Part shown: positions 1 through 6,966 of the stretch, one piece after another
How positions within the stretch are numbered: position 1 is the stretch's first letter
How the letters are laid out: every line of letters starts with the position of its first letter
NCBI GenBank assembly: GCA_011391455.1
Contig: JAABQN010000085.1
Location: 1-8,028, forward strand
Source of the DNA: Nitrospiraceae bacterium
GTDB lineage: Bacteria > Nitrospirota > Nitrospiria > Nitrospirales > Nitrospiraceae
DNA length: 8,028 nt
Direction of reading: 5' to 3'
Program-made: the position numbers and the translations under genes
Notes under the pieces: generated by a model
Database searches by the model: none
What the model saw: only the letters and a program-made list of their open reading frames with translations
Told to the model about the DNA's origin: nothing

Positions 1-308
1 ATACATGCTCCGTCCAAGCTTGCTCGTTATCTCTCCAGGGATGGGGGCTGATTGATCTTCTACTGCGCGCGACTTTCTCACCCTCCCACCCACTGGCACG
101 TCGAGACGTGCCATTATCCCAGGCGAGGGCCTTCCAATCCTCGTTACCTCTCATTAAGGGAGTGGCCGAGGCTGCCCTTTACTGCGCGCATCGAACGAGC
201 ACATTCCTATCGTGCGCGTTCTGCGAGCAAGAAGGGCACCTGGCCGCTCCCTTCCCATCCTTCGGAGGCCGCGCGTTGCGCGAGCAAAGAAGATCATCAG
301 CCTCCATC
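1..308. repeat. Gene-free GC-rich region with degenerate repeats
   Basis: I see no convincing gene here. The open frames crossing the region have arginine/serine/proline-rich, low-complexity translations and continue into the antisense of the kinase gene. The region holds imperfect copies of a motif of the form GCGCGy...CGAGCA. TACTGCGCGC occurs exactly at 61-70 and 180-189. Related units start near 183, 212 and 269, the last two ending in CGAGCAAGAAG and CGAGCAAAGAAG. An inverted relative (TTGCTCG) lies near 20-26. There is also a small hairpin, CGCGC-GTT-GCGCG, at 270-282. It lies immediately downstream of the leftward kinase gene. No hairpin followed by a T-run is seen on the minus strand, so a classic terminator is not supported. 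It may be a remnant of a dispersed intergenic repeat. Confidence 0.45.
94..113. repeat. Perfect 9-bp-arm palindrome with a 2-nt centre
   Basis: The arms TGGCACGTC (94-102) and GACGTGCCA (105-113) are perfect inverted copies around a central GA. The near absence of a loop looks more like a two-fold protein-binding site than a terminator. There is no T-run on either side and no start codon of a recognised gene nearby, so no role can be assigned. Confidence 0.4.
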
Positions 309-3300
309 CTACGCCGCTTTTACACTGTCCAGTACTTCACGCACTTTTTGCGCCAGTGCAGGGGGTGAGAAGGGCTTCGGCAGGAACCCGACCTGGCGAC
401 TCACGCCGCCTTGTTCAAACACCGGATGGTCCGGATACCCCGACATATAAAGCACTTTGATCTCTGGTCGAATGGTCAAGATCTTCTCCGCGACTTCAGG
501 CCCGCTCATCTGTGGCATGACGACATCTGTCAATAACAGATGAATAGGCCCGCTGTGCCTCGCGCTGGTGAGGAGGGCCTCAATGCCATGACGCGCCTCC
601 AGCACCGTATAGCCCTGGAGCTGTAACGTCTCGTGCACGAGACCGCGGACCGCCGGCTCGTCCTCAACCAAGAGGATCGTTTCATGGCCACGTGCCGGAT
701 CGATCACTTCAACATTCGCTACTGTTCCCGGCGCCTCTTGTTCGACCCGTGGGAAGTAGATCCTGAACGTCGTGCCGAGGCCGGGAGCGCTTTCTACGAA
801 GATGCTTCCTCCGCTCTGCTTGACGATGCCATAGACGGTCGAGAGGCCCAATCCCGTCCCTTTCCCTTTTTCCTTTGTCGTAAAGAACGGCTCGAACAGA
901 TGCGACTGAGTTTCAGCATCCATTCCTTGGCCGTTATCGCCAACCGCCAGCGACACATACGACCCCGGCGCCGCCCCCACGCCGTTCAGGCTTGTCGCTT
1001 CCCCAATCGTCACGTTCCGGGTTTCGATCGTCAGACGCCCACCCGTGGGCATCGCATCCCGCGCATTGACGACCAGGTTCATGATGACCTGCTCAACCTG
1101 TCCGGGGTCTGCCTTGATAGCACCGATCGAAACATCGAGATCAGAGTTGAATTCGACGATATCCTCACCGATGAGACGCCGCAACATACCATCCATATTG
1201 GCGATGAGGGCGTTGAGATCGAGGACTTTTGCTGCGATGAACTGACGGCGGCTGAACGCCAGCAATTGACGAGTCAGCCCGGTGGCCCGATCTGCCGCCT
1301 TCTTCACCTCTTCCATATCCTTTCTCATGGCATCGGTAGGCCCCAGGCGTCCCAAGAACAACTCGCTGTACCCTCGAATCACCGTGAGGAGATTATTGAA
1401 ATCGTGCGCCATGCCGCCGGCCAATCGCCCCACCGCCTCCATCTTCTGCGCCTGTTGCAATTGCGCTTCGGTTTCGTGTAACACCGCTTCCGTGCGAGCC
1501 CGCTCGCCAAACTGGCCGATCTTGAGACCGATGTCATCCGCCATCCTCAACAACTCGTCATCGGGCTGCCTGACCGGAAGACTGAAGAACTCGATGATGC
1601 CCCCGACCTCGGTCCCGGCGAGAATAGGCAATCCAAAGGCCGCGTGAAACCCAGCCTGTCGAGCCTGTTCTCCACGAGAAAAACCGGCATCCACCAGAAC
1701 GTCGGCTACCCAGGCCGATTTTCCGCCGGCCCAAATACGTCCGGGCAAATCCTCGCCAAGCGAAAACGTACGCTGCAGGCTATCCAGGATAAACGGCTCG
1801 GCCTGCAGGGATGACGCCTTCCACTGATCGCAACAGCGCAACACCCCCGTCGCCTTATCAACCCTCCAGAACAGGCCCAGATCCCATTCTAAGCTCTCCC
1901 CAATCGCCTGAATGATTTTCGGCGCCGCCTCTTCCATCGTCGCCGCCTCGGAGAGGACTCGGGTCACCGCATACTGAGATACAACACACTGTTCAGCCCG
2001 TCGGCGGTCTGTGATGTCCCTGATAAAGGCGCTGAAGATGACCGCATCCCCAATTTTTGCCGGTGACACCGAAAGTTCAACGGGAAATTCCCGCCCGTCC
2101 TTGTGTCGGGCGACAACTTCAATCCGGCGGTTCAGGACTGCGCCGGCCCCTGTTCGAAAAAACTCACGGAGGCCATGTTCATGCGCCCGACAATCCCGCT
2201 CAGGAATGATGGTTTCAGAAAGGGCCCGCCCCAGGGCTTCTTCGCGGGGCCATCCGAAAATTGCCGTGGCCTGCGCATTCCAATCAGTCACCATCCCCGT
2301 CGAATCGATGCTGATCACCCCGTCAAGCGCGGTATCGACGATGGCTCGGTTTCGTTCCTGACTCTGGAGCAACGCGGTTTCAGCTGCTTTCGCCCAGGCA
2401 TTTTCCTGTTGTGCCTGTCGATGCTCTGCGCGCAATCGGGCCGTCGCCCAGAGCAATAACCCCAGCAGGGGAACCCAGACTACCCCGCCTACAATCCACA
2501 CTTTCCACAAGAACGCATGGATAGGCGCCAGGATGTCCTGCCGATCCATTCGCAGCAGGACCGACCAGGCCAGCCCTGCAGATTCTCTAAAACCCCTGGT
2601 CTGCGCGTAGCCGGTGATCACTTGGACGTGCCGGTGCACATGCTCCTCTTCGATGTACCCCGGCACACCGGCCTCGCTCAGTAACACTGAAGGAAAACTG
2701 AGTTCTTTCAGATTGGCGGCCCTCTTGCCAGACCAATCCGAATCGGCAATTACCCTGCCCTGCTTCGTCAGCATTTGGTAGGCAACTCGCACGCCTGCCC
2801 TTTGTCCTGCTTCAAGGGAGCGAATGGTCCTGGCTGTCACTTCTTCCAAGAACGGAACCGCCACCCGCGAAGTCACGACACCCGCAAACGCGCCTTGCGG
2901 ATCGAAAATCGGGGCCGTAAACGCGATCGTATCGACGCCACTCTCCGCTTTCTGGACCCCGACGTCCGCAATGTCGAGTCGCCGCGTCGCACGTGCGGCA
3001 TTAAACGAAGCCGTGCGGCTCTCGTCGCGCCCTACCAGCGAGGGCTCCGTCGCCGCCACAACCATACCCTGACTATCCGTCACCGCGATCAACAGATAGC
3101 CCGGGGAATATTCCGTCTTCATCCATCGCAGATACTCGGAGAGATATGTCGGATCGGACGCTTGCGCCGAAAAGGCTCGGGCCATCATGAGCACGTCGCC
3201 CTGGCGCTCGAACAGCATCCGGTCGAGCTTCTCGGCCACTTCCGACGCGGCCAGCGTGAGTTCTCTTCCCGTTGCCTCCACGAGGCGATCTTCAACGAAC

Positions 3301-3413
3301 CGGGTCAAGATGATACCGGCTAAGAGCGCGCATACAGTGATGGCGATCAGGAGATAGGACAGCCAGCGATAACGGCGAAGATCGAAGAATGATAAGGTCA
3401 TGGAGGTCTTCAT
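309..3413 (-). CDS. Membrane-bound hybrid sensor histidine kinase (dCache-PAS-GAF-HisKA-HATPase-REC)
   Basis: The 1034-residue protein is predicted to sense a signal at the cell envelope and pass it on by phosphorelay. Residues 17-37 and about 302-323 are hydrophobic membrane segments. The roughly 265 residues between them look like an extracytoplasmic dCache/CHASE-type sensor (LLIAVTDSQGMVVAATEPS near 107-125). A PAS domain with PAC tail follows (about 352-470, ending FIRDITDRRRAE), then a GAF domain (about 485-635, with LPGRIWAGGKSAWVAD) and a short coiled coil. The kinase core is complete: H-box MAHDFNNLL with His670, N-box near 778-788, G1 DNGQGM at 826-831, FEPFFTTK, and G2 GTGLGLS at 852-858. 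The C-terminal receiver has the acidic pocket EDE (917-919), phosphoacceptor Asp963 in LTDVVMP, Ser991 and Lys1013. The ATG at 3413 lies inside the end of the upstream gene (ATGA overlap), implying translational coupling. No strong ribosome-binding site is visible; Met5 is an alternative start. No cognate DNA-binding regulator is in the window, so the output is unknown. Confidence 0.95.
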   Translation of the reverse strand: MKTSMTLSFFDLRRYRWLSYLLIAITVCALLAGIILTRFVEDRLVEATGRELTLAASEVAEKLDRMLFERQGDVLMMARAFSAQASDPTYLSEYLRWMKTEYSPGYLLIAVTDSQGMVVAATEPSLVGRDESRTASFNAARATRRLDIADVGVQKAESGVDTIAFTAPIFDPQGAFAGVVTSRVAVPFLEEVTARTIRSLEAGQRAGVRVAYQMLTKQGRVIADSDWSGKRAANLKELSFPSVLLSEAGVPGYIEEEHVHRHVQVITGYAQTRGFRESAGLAWSVLLRMDRQDILAPIHAFLWKVWIVGGVVWVPLLGLLLWATARLRAEHRQAQQENAWAKAAETALLQSQERNRAIVDTALDGVISIDSTGMVTDWNAQATAIFGWPREEALGRALSETIIPERDCRAHEHGLREFFRTGAGAVLNRRIEVVARHKDGREFPVELSVSPAKIGDAVIFSAFIRDITDRRRAEQCVVSQYAVTRVLSEAATMEEAAPKIIQAIGESLEWDLGLFWRVDKATGVLRCCDQWKASSLQAEPFILDSLQRTFSLGEDLPGRIWAGGKSAWVADVLVDAGFSRGEQARQAGFHAAFGLPILAGTEVGGIIEFFSLPVRQPDDELLRMADDIGLKIGQFGERARTEAVLHETEAQLQQAQKMEAVGRLAGGMAHDFNNLLTVIRGYSELFLGRLGPTDAMRKDMEEVKKAADRATGLTRQLLAFSRRQFIAAKVLDLNALIANMDGMLRRLIGEDIVEFNSDLDVSIGAIKADPGQVEQVIMNLVVNARDAMPTGGRLTIETRNVTIGEATSLNGVGAAPGSYVSLAVGDNGQGMDAETQSHLFEPFFTTKEKGKGTGLGLSTVYGIVKQSGGSIFVESAPGLGTTFRIYFPRVEQEAPGTVANVEVIDPARGHETILLVEDEPAVRGLVHETLQLQGYTVLEARHGIEALLTSARHSGPIHLLLTDVVMPQMSGPEVAEKILTIRPEIKVLYMSGYPDHPVFEQGGVSRQVGFLPKPFSPPALAQKVREVLDSVKAA

Positions 3414-4915
3414 GAAGTACAGGCCGGAAAGGCGGCAACGTTGGGAATCAGCATGACGGGATGATAGGCCTGTTTCGATGCGCGCAATCCTGGGAGACCT
3501 GCATCATCCATTGTATTGATGTATTCGGCCCCTTCCGCCACAGCCATCCGACAGGTCTCCCGAAATAGATACTGCGCCAGACCCGGAACAGTCCGGTCGG
3601 CCACCTCTAAGAGGACACAGAATGTCCTGCTCGTCAACCAATAGCGGAAGGTATACGCGCAGAGCCGACCGTGAATCTTCACGACCTTTCCTGTGAGTCG
3701 AAGAGCCGCCGCCTGCGACCAGATCACTTCGTGAGCCGGCGCCGCATCGGCCAACAGCATCGCACCGAATGATTCAAGCCCTTCCGCTCGTTTCTGCCGT
3801 GACCAATCAGCGAGAAGGGCACGACAGTCCTGACGGTCGCCGACCTGATAGGAACTCATTTCAAAAGACTGCTCACGCTCAAATCGATTGCACAGTGCCC
3901 GGTGAGAGCGATACCGGTCGCCCGCCAACGACGCGAGGTCCCTCGCGCGATACAGATAGTCCGGTTCCTTGGGCGTCAGACGATAGCCCAGTCGCTCGAA
4001 CTCCGGGACTAACCGGGAAGGCACGTTTTCAACTCGACTGACCGGCGAGTCACCGTTCCAGCGCCGCAGCAGCCTCATCGCCTCACACAGAGGCGCGTCG
4101 ATCGGGCCGGCCCCGATCGGAGGCAGGGGCATGAACCAGCCGTCCGGCGATTGCACAAAGAGGCACAAGGCGCCTTCAAGCTCCATCCACCAATAGGCCA
4201 GTAATCCATTCCACATGTAGTGATAGACCGGCGAATAGGCTGCGAGCGACTGAGCGTGGCGCCACCCAGACTGGTCTAACGTCGTCGTCATGCGTGGGAT
4301 ATCGTCCAGTGTGAACCGATGCAGCGGCGCAGTCCCCCACTGACCGGCCACGGCTTCGGTGAGGCGTGAAAGAAGCGCAAGCACGACCACGTCCTCTTGA
4401 AACCGTCCGATGAGGCGAGGATGCGCCACGAAATGGTCACGGACACCCGGTTGATCGAGCAAGGCCATCACCCGATCGGCATGACGCTGAATTGCCGCTG
4501 GAATCTCCTCTCGCATGAAGGGACATTTCGTATCCCACCCCAACAATACCTGGTCATGCAGCTCATTCCACATCAACGCCAGCGGATAGAGCTGACAATC
4601 GAGCGGACGTTGCTCGTAGATACGACACTTTGAAGTTGCTGCATCGAATGCCGGGCAGAGATACCCCTCGCCATGAGGATCGGGAACCAGAATTACCTGT
4701 GACCCCAGCTGGTTGGGAAAGGCCGTGGCCTCAATGCCCCCGGCCAGAGCCAGGGTGATCTCGTTCTCGGTAAAGTACGGACGCAGGGCGCTATCGGGGT
4801 CGGGAAACCGGCAACAGACATCGCACTGGAGACAGGTGCGGCTCGGAACAAGTTGTGGCAGCGCGATCGGTGGTGTCACAAACGCACCCGCCAATTCATC
4901 GGTATTTGCGGGCAT
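3410..4915 (-). CDS. Fusion of a YkgJ-type CxxCxxCC domain and a DUF2156-like acyltransferase-fold domain
   Basis: This 501-residue protein has two recognisable parts. Near the N-terminus is a YkgJ-type metal- or Fe-S-binding cysteine cluster: C28-x2-C31-x2-C34-C35, then Cys87, Cys97 and Cys107 in the family-typical CRIYEQRPLDCQLYPL, and Cys131. From about residue 225 to the end the sequence resembles DUF2156, the GNAT-like domain of phosphatidylglycerol lysyltransferases. The signs are the YLYRARDLASLAGDRYRSHR stretch followed by NRFERE, a central KIHGRLCAYTFRYWL, and near the C-terminus YINTMDDAGLPGLRASKQAY then HPV. No membrane-spanning flippase part is present, so it is probably cytosolic and not a lipid lysyltransferase as such. 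It is the first gene of a leftward operon with the hybrid kinase and overlaps it by 4 bases. No clear Shine-Dalgarno sequence precedes the ATG at 4915. The substrate is unknown; the domain calls are from motif recognition. Confidence 0.88.
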   Translation of the reverse strand: MPANTDELAGAFVTPPIALPQLVPSRTCLQCDVCCRFPDPDSALRPYFTENEITLALAGGIEATAFPNQLGSQVILVPDPHGEGYLCPAFDAATSKCRIYEQRPLDCQLYPLALMWNELHDQVLLGWDTKCPFMREEIPAAIQRHADRVMALLDQPGVRDHFVAHPRLIGRFQEDVVVLALLSRLTEAVAGQWGTAPLHRFTLDDIPRMTTTLDQSGWRHAQSLAAYSPVYHYMWNGLLAYWWMELEGALCLFVQSPDGWFMPLPPIGAGPIDAPLCEAMRLLRRWNGDSPVSRVENVPSRLVPEFERLGYRLTPKEPDYLYRARDLASLAGDRYRSHRALCNRFEREQSFEMSSYQVGDRQDCRALLADWSRQKRAEGLESFGAMLLADAAPAHEVIWSQAAALRLTGKVVKIHGRLCAYTFRYWLTSRTFCVLLEVADRTVPGLAQYLFRETCRMAVAEGAEYINTMDDAGLPGLRASKQAYHPVMLIPNVAAFPACTS

Positions 4916-5089
4916 ACAAGGGATCCAATCGATGTGCGGCCCATACTAGCACCATTCGACAGGGGCGCCCAAGGGGATGTCGTGTTTTTGACCGGAGTTC
5001 ATCTCTGATGCCCATGCGGCGAGCGACGCTGTCTCTCCCTTGCACCCTCTTCGCCCCTTGTATGGTCCCAAAGCCCGTGTTACAGTTCT
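4916..5089. promoter_or_regulatory. Divergent intergenic spacer with weak promoter candidates
   Basis: This 174-bp spacer separates two divergent genes, so promoters for both should lie in or near it. For the leftward operon a weak sigma70-like pair can be read on the minus strand: TTGGGC (4972-4967) and TAGTAT (4948-4943) with an 18-bp spacer, 3/6 and 4/6 matches to consensus. For the rightward gene only a poor pair is seen: TTGCAC (5040-5045) and TATGGT (5061-5066), spacer 15. Neither is strong enough to assert. A short frame on the minus strand covering the spacer has no recognisable features. Confidence 0.25.
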
Positions 5090-6640
5090 TTGTCCTCGCA
5101 TGAGGAGCGCTCATTCACACGGATACTGCCTCTGTCTGACTTGGCTACCTCCGACCTTCTTCACCGCTGCGCAATCATCCGCGACCAGCTGAGCCAAGCT
5201 GGTCTCTTTCCTCCTCTGCCCGGACAGGCTTCGACTTCTGAAATCGTCACTGCTACAACGACCTGGCGCATTGCGGTCGCACCGTTCCTTCTCGCAAAAG
5301 ATCAGTTAGACTTTTTCCACCGGCTCGGACCGCAGCTTCTCTCCTTTTATCAGGCCCTGAACCGCCTCTATCTCGACAGTGTACGCGGCCTCCAGCCAGC
5401 CTGGGTCGCAGGATACCTGGACCAAGGGAAGCCGGAAGGGCTCATCACCTACAGCCGCATGAAACGGTTTCGTGACCAGATTCCCTCAGTCATCCGACCG
5501 GACATCATTCCCACCCAGGACGGCATGGTCATCACCGAGCTCGACTCAGTCCCCGGAGGAATCGGATTAACCGGAGCATTGGCTGAGATATACAGTACTG
5601 CTTCTCCCACCCCTAACCCCTTACCCCTTACCCCTCACTCATCAGAAATAGTGGGAGGCCCCGAGGGGATGGTTCGGGGATTTGCCGCCATGGTGAAAGC
5701 CCAACTCACCCAGCGCACAGGATGCGTCGCCATTCTGATGTCGGAAGAAGCCAAAGACTATCGGCCTGAAATGACGTGGCTCGCGGCCCGGCTTCGAGCG
5801 ATCGGTCTCGATGCCTACTGTCTGGAGCCTCGTCACATTCGATTCACCGAGGAAGGCCTCCGGATCGTCAATGAGGAAATAGACCAGCCAATTGCCTTGA
5901 TCTATCGCTTCTATGAGCTATTCGATCTCTTGAACATTCCCAAATCCGAACTCATCCAATATGCCATCAAGAAGGACCGGGTCGCCGTCACGCCCCCGTA
6001 TAAACCGGCACTGGAAGAAAAGCTCGCCTTTGCCCTGCTTCATCACCCGGCCTTGCGACCCTTCTGGGAGGAAGCATTGGACCGGGAAGTCTTCCTGCAC
6101 CTGACCGCCATCATGCCACGTACCTGGATTCTCGATCCTGCACCCATCCCTCCCACCGCGACAATTCCAGGACTGGCGATCGGCGGACGGGCCGTCATGA
6201 ACTGGCAGGATCTGGCCACGGCAACCCAAAAAGAACGGCACCTGGTCATCAAACCATCGGGATTCTCCGAACTCGCCTGGGGCAGCCGAGGCGTATCGGT
6301 CGGACACGATATGCCACAAAACGAATGGGCCAACGCCATTGACAAGGCCCTGGCCGCCTTTCCCCAGACCCCCTATATCCTGCAGGAGTTTCACAAGGGC
6401 CGCCTCTATGAACTCGACTATTTCGACCCTGTGACCAGTGAGATGAACCGGATGTCCGGCAGGGCCAGGCTCTCACCCTATTATTTCGTGAGTGGCGGAA
6501 AGACTGAGTTGGCTGGTATCCTGGCAACCGTATGCCCGGCAGATAAAAAAGTGATTCATGGAATGAAAGACGCGGTCATGGTGCCGTGCGCAGTCGCGCC
6601 AGAGGCGCGCCAGACGAGAGACCTGAGTGCTGAGTGCTGA
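5090..6640 (+). CDS. ATP-grasp-like protein of unknown substrate
   Basis: The 516-residue protein resembles ATP-grasp ligases, perhaps with the permuted order seen in glutathionylspermidine synthase-like proteins. An acidic motif MVITELDSVPGGIGLTGA (146-163) comes first. A Rossmann-like segment follows (CVAILMSEEAKDYRPEMTWL, 212-231). Last comes the probable nucleotide-binding part: Lys388 in HLVIKPSG, the glycine/serine loop GSRGVSVG (398-405), Glu433 in ILQEF, and Arg458 in MSGRARLSPYYF. It ends with KKVIHGMKDAVMVP (486-499). Such enzymes typically join a carboxylate to an amine using ATP; the substrate cannot be read from sequence. The start is uncertain: the frame opens only at 5009, has no ATG upstream of the core, and TTG 5090 has no clear ribosome-binding site. 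TTG 5141 is an alternative. Two oddities are an array of heptamers encoding residues 174-183, and a C-terminal tail (about 502-516) ending inside another heptamer repeat. No signal peptide or membrane segment is seen. Confidence 0.85.
   Translation: MSSHEERSFTRILPLSDLATSDLLHRCAIIRDQLSQAGLFPPLPGQASTSEIVTATTTWRIAVAPFLLAKDQLDFFHRLGPQLLSFYQALNRLYLDSVRGLQPAWVAGYLDQGKPEGLITYSRMKRFRDQIPSVIRPDIIPTQDGMVITELDSVPGGIGLTGALAEIYSTASPTPNPLPLTPHSSEIVGGPEGMVRGFAAMVKAQLTQRTGCVAILMSEEAKDYRPEMTWLAARLRAIGLDAYCLEPRHIRFTEEGLRIVNEEIDQPIALIYRFYELFDLLNIPKSELIQYAIKKDRVAVTPPYKPALEEKLAFALLHHPALRPFWEEALDREVFLHLTAIMPRTWILDPAPIPPTATIPGLAIGGRAVMNWQDLATATQKERHLVIKPSGFSELAWGSRGVSVGHDMPQNEWANAIDKALAAFPQTPYILQEFHKGRLYELDYFDPVTSEMNRMSGRARLSPYYFVSGGKTELAGILATVCPADKKVIHGMKDAVMVPCAVAPEARQTRDLSAEC
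5610..5637 (+). repeat. Four tandem 7-bp units inside the ATP-grasp gene
   Basis: The units are CCCCTAA, CCCCTTA, CCCCTTA and CCCCTCA, end to end. They encode a proline/threonine/leucine linker (PTPNPLPLTPH) between the acidic motif and the Rossmann-like segment of the ATP-grasp-like protein. The stretch is compositionally unlike the flanking codons and similar in look to repeats normally found between genes. Because 7 is not a multiple of 3, gain or loss of one unit would shift the frame. Confidence 0.85.
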
Positions 6641-6711
6641 GAAAGCTTTTGAGATGCGCGTATGGAAATGCTGGACGACTCTTTAAAACTCAGCACTGAG
6701 CACTCAGCACT
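6623..6711. repeat. Inverted pair of heptamer arrays spanning a stop and a start codon
   Basis: The left array (6623-6641) is built of GTGCTGA units and contains the ATP-grasp gene's stop codon (6638-6640). The right array (6689-6711) reads CTCAGCA, CTGAGCA, CTCAGCA, CT and ends directly before the ATG at 6712. A 13-bp perfect inverted repeat links AGTGCTGAGTGCT (6626-6638) with AGCACTCAGCACT (6699-6711), with 60 nt between. A transcript could fold this into a stem covering the start region of the next gene. There is no following T-run, so it is not an ordinary terminator. Confidence 0.85.
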
Positions 6712-6966
6712 ATGGCACTAACTTTATACCACGTCGCCTGGTGTCCCGACTGTGAAGTGGTGCGCCGGAAACTGGCAGACCTCCACGTCGAATACGAACA
6801 AGTTATCGTGCCCGACTTTCGCCCGATGCGTAAAGTGGTCCAAGAAGTCTCTGGCCAGTACTATGTTCCGGTCCTCAAGGATGGAGACATCGTGCTGACG
6901 GAAACCGACGACATCCTCGATTATCTGGACAAGACGTACAGTCGGGAACGGATCGCGAACGACTAA
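6712..6966 (+). CDS. Small glutaredoxin-like protein (GST N-terminal fold) with CPDC motif
   Basis: The 84-residue protein has the thioredoxin fold of glutaredoxins and GST N-terminal domains: first strand ALTLYHVAWCPDC with the redox motif Cys11-Pro-Asp-Cys14, then helix VVRRKLADL, strand YEQVIVP, the cis-proline region YVPVLKDGD, and TETDDILDYLDKTY, which matches the glutathione-contacting E-S/T-D-I pattern of GST-like proteins. It is close to the usual 80-90 residues of a single-domain glutaredoxin. It probably acts in the cytosol as a thiol-disulfide oxidoreductase or in glutathione or other low-molecular thiol chemistry; its partner is unknown. It starts 72 bases after the ATP-grasp-like gene's stop and is probably cotranscribed. 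No Shine-Dalgarno sequence is seen; the bases before the ATG belong to a heptamer repeat, so translation may be coupled, weak or structure-controlled. Confidence 0.88.
   Translation: MALTLYHVAWCPDCEVVRRKLADLHVEYEQVIVPDFRPMRKVVQEVSGQYYVPVLKDGDIVLTETDDILDYLDKTYSRERIAND

Noticed and set aside
52..450. Plus-strand open frames at the left end as a possible small gene
   Set aside because: The translations are low-complexity and run into the antisense of the kinase receiver domain; they follow the repeats rather than a protein family.
633..1481. Long plus-strand open frame of 282 codons
   Set aside because: It lies antisense inside the kinase catalytic region, and its translation is rich in Arg/His/Ile-Arg patterns typical of the reverse strand of a GC-rich gene. 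The kinase motifs on the other strand are complete.
4896..5114. Minus-strand open frame of 72 codons across the divergent spacer
   Set aside because: It overlaps the starts of both divergent genes, has no ribosome-binding site and no recognisable protein features.
5610..5637. Telomere-like or CRISPR-like array
   Set aside because: The units are only 7 bp, directly adjacent with no spacers, and lie inside a coding frame, so neither interpretation fits.
5918..6394. Minus-strand open frame of 158 codons
   Set aside because: Antisense to the ATP-binding part of the ATP-grasp-like gene; Gly/Arg-rich without domain features.
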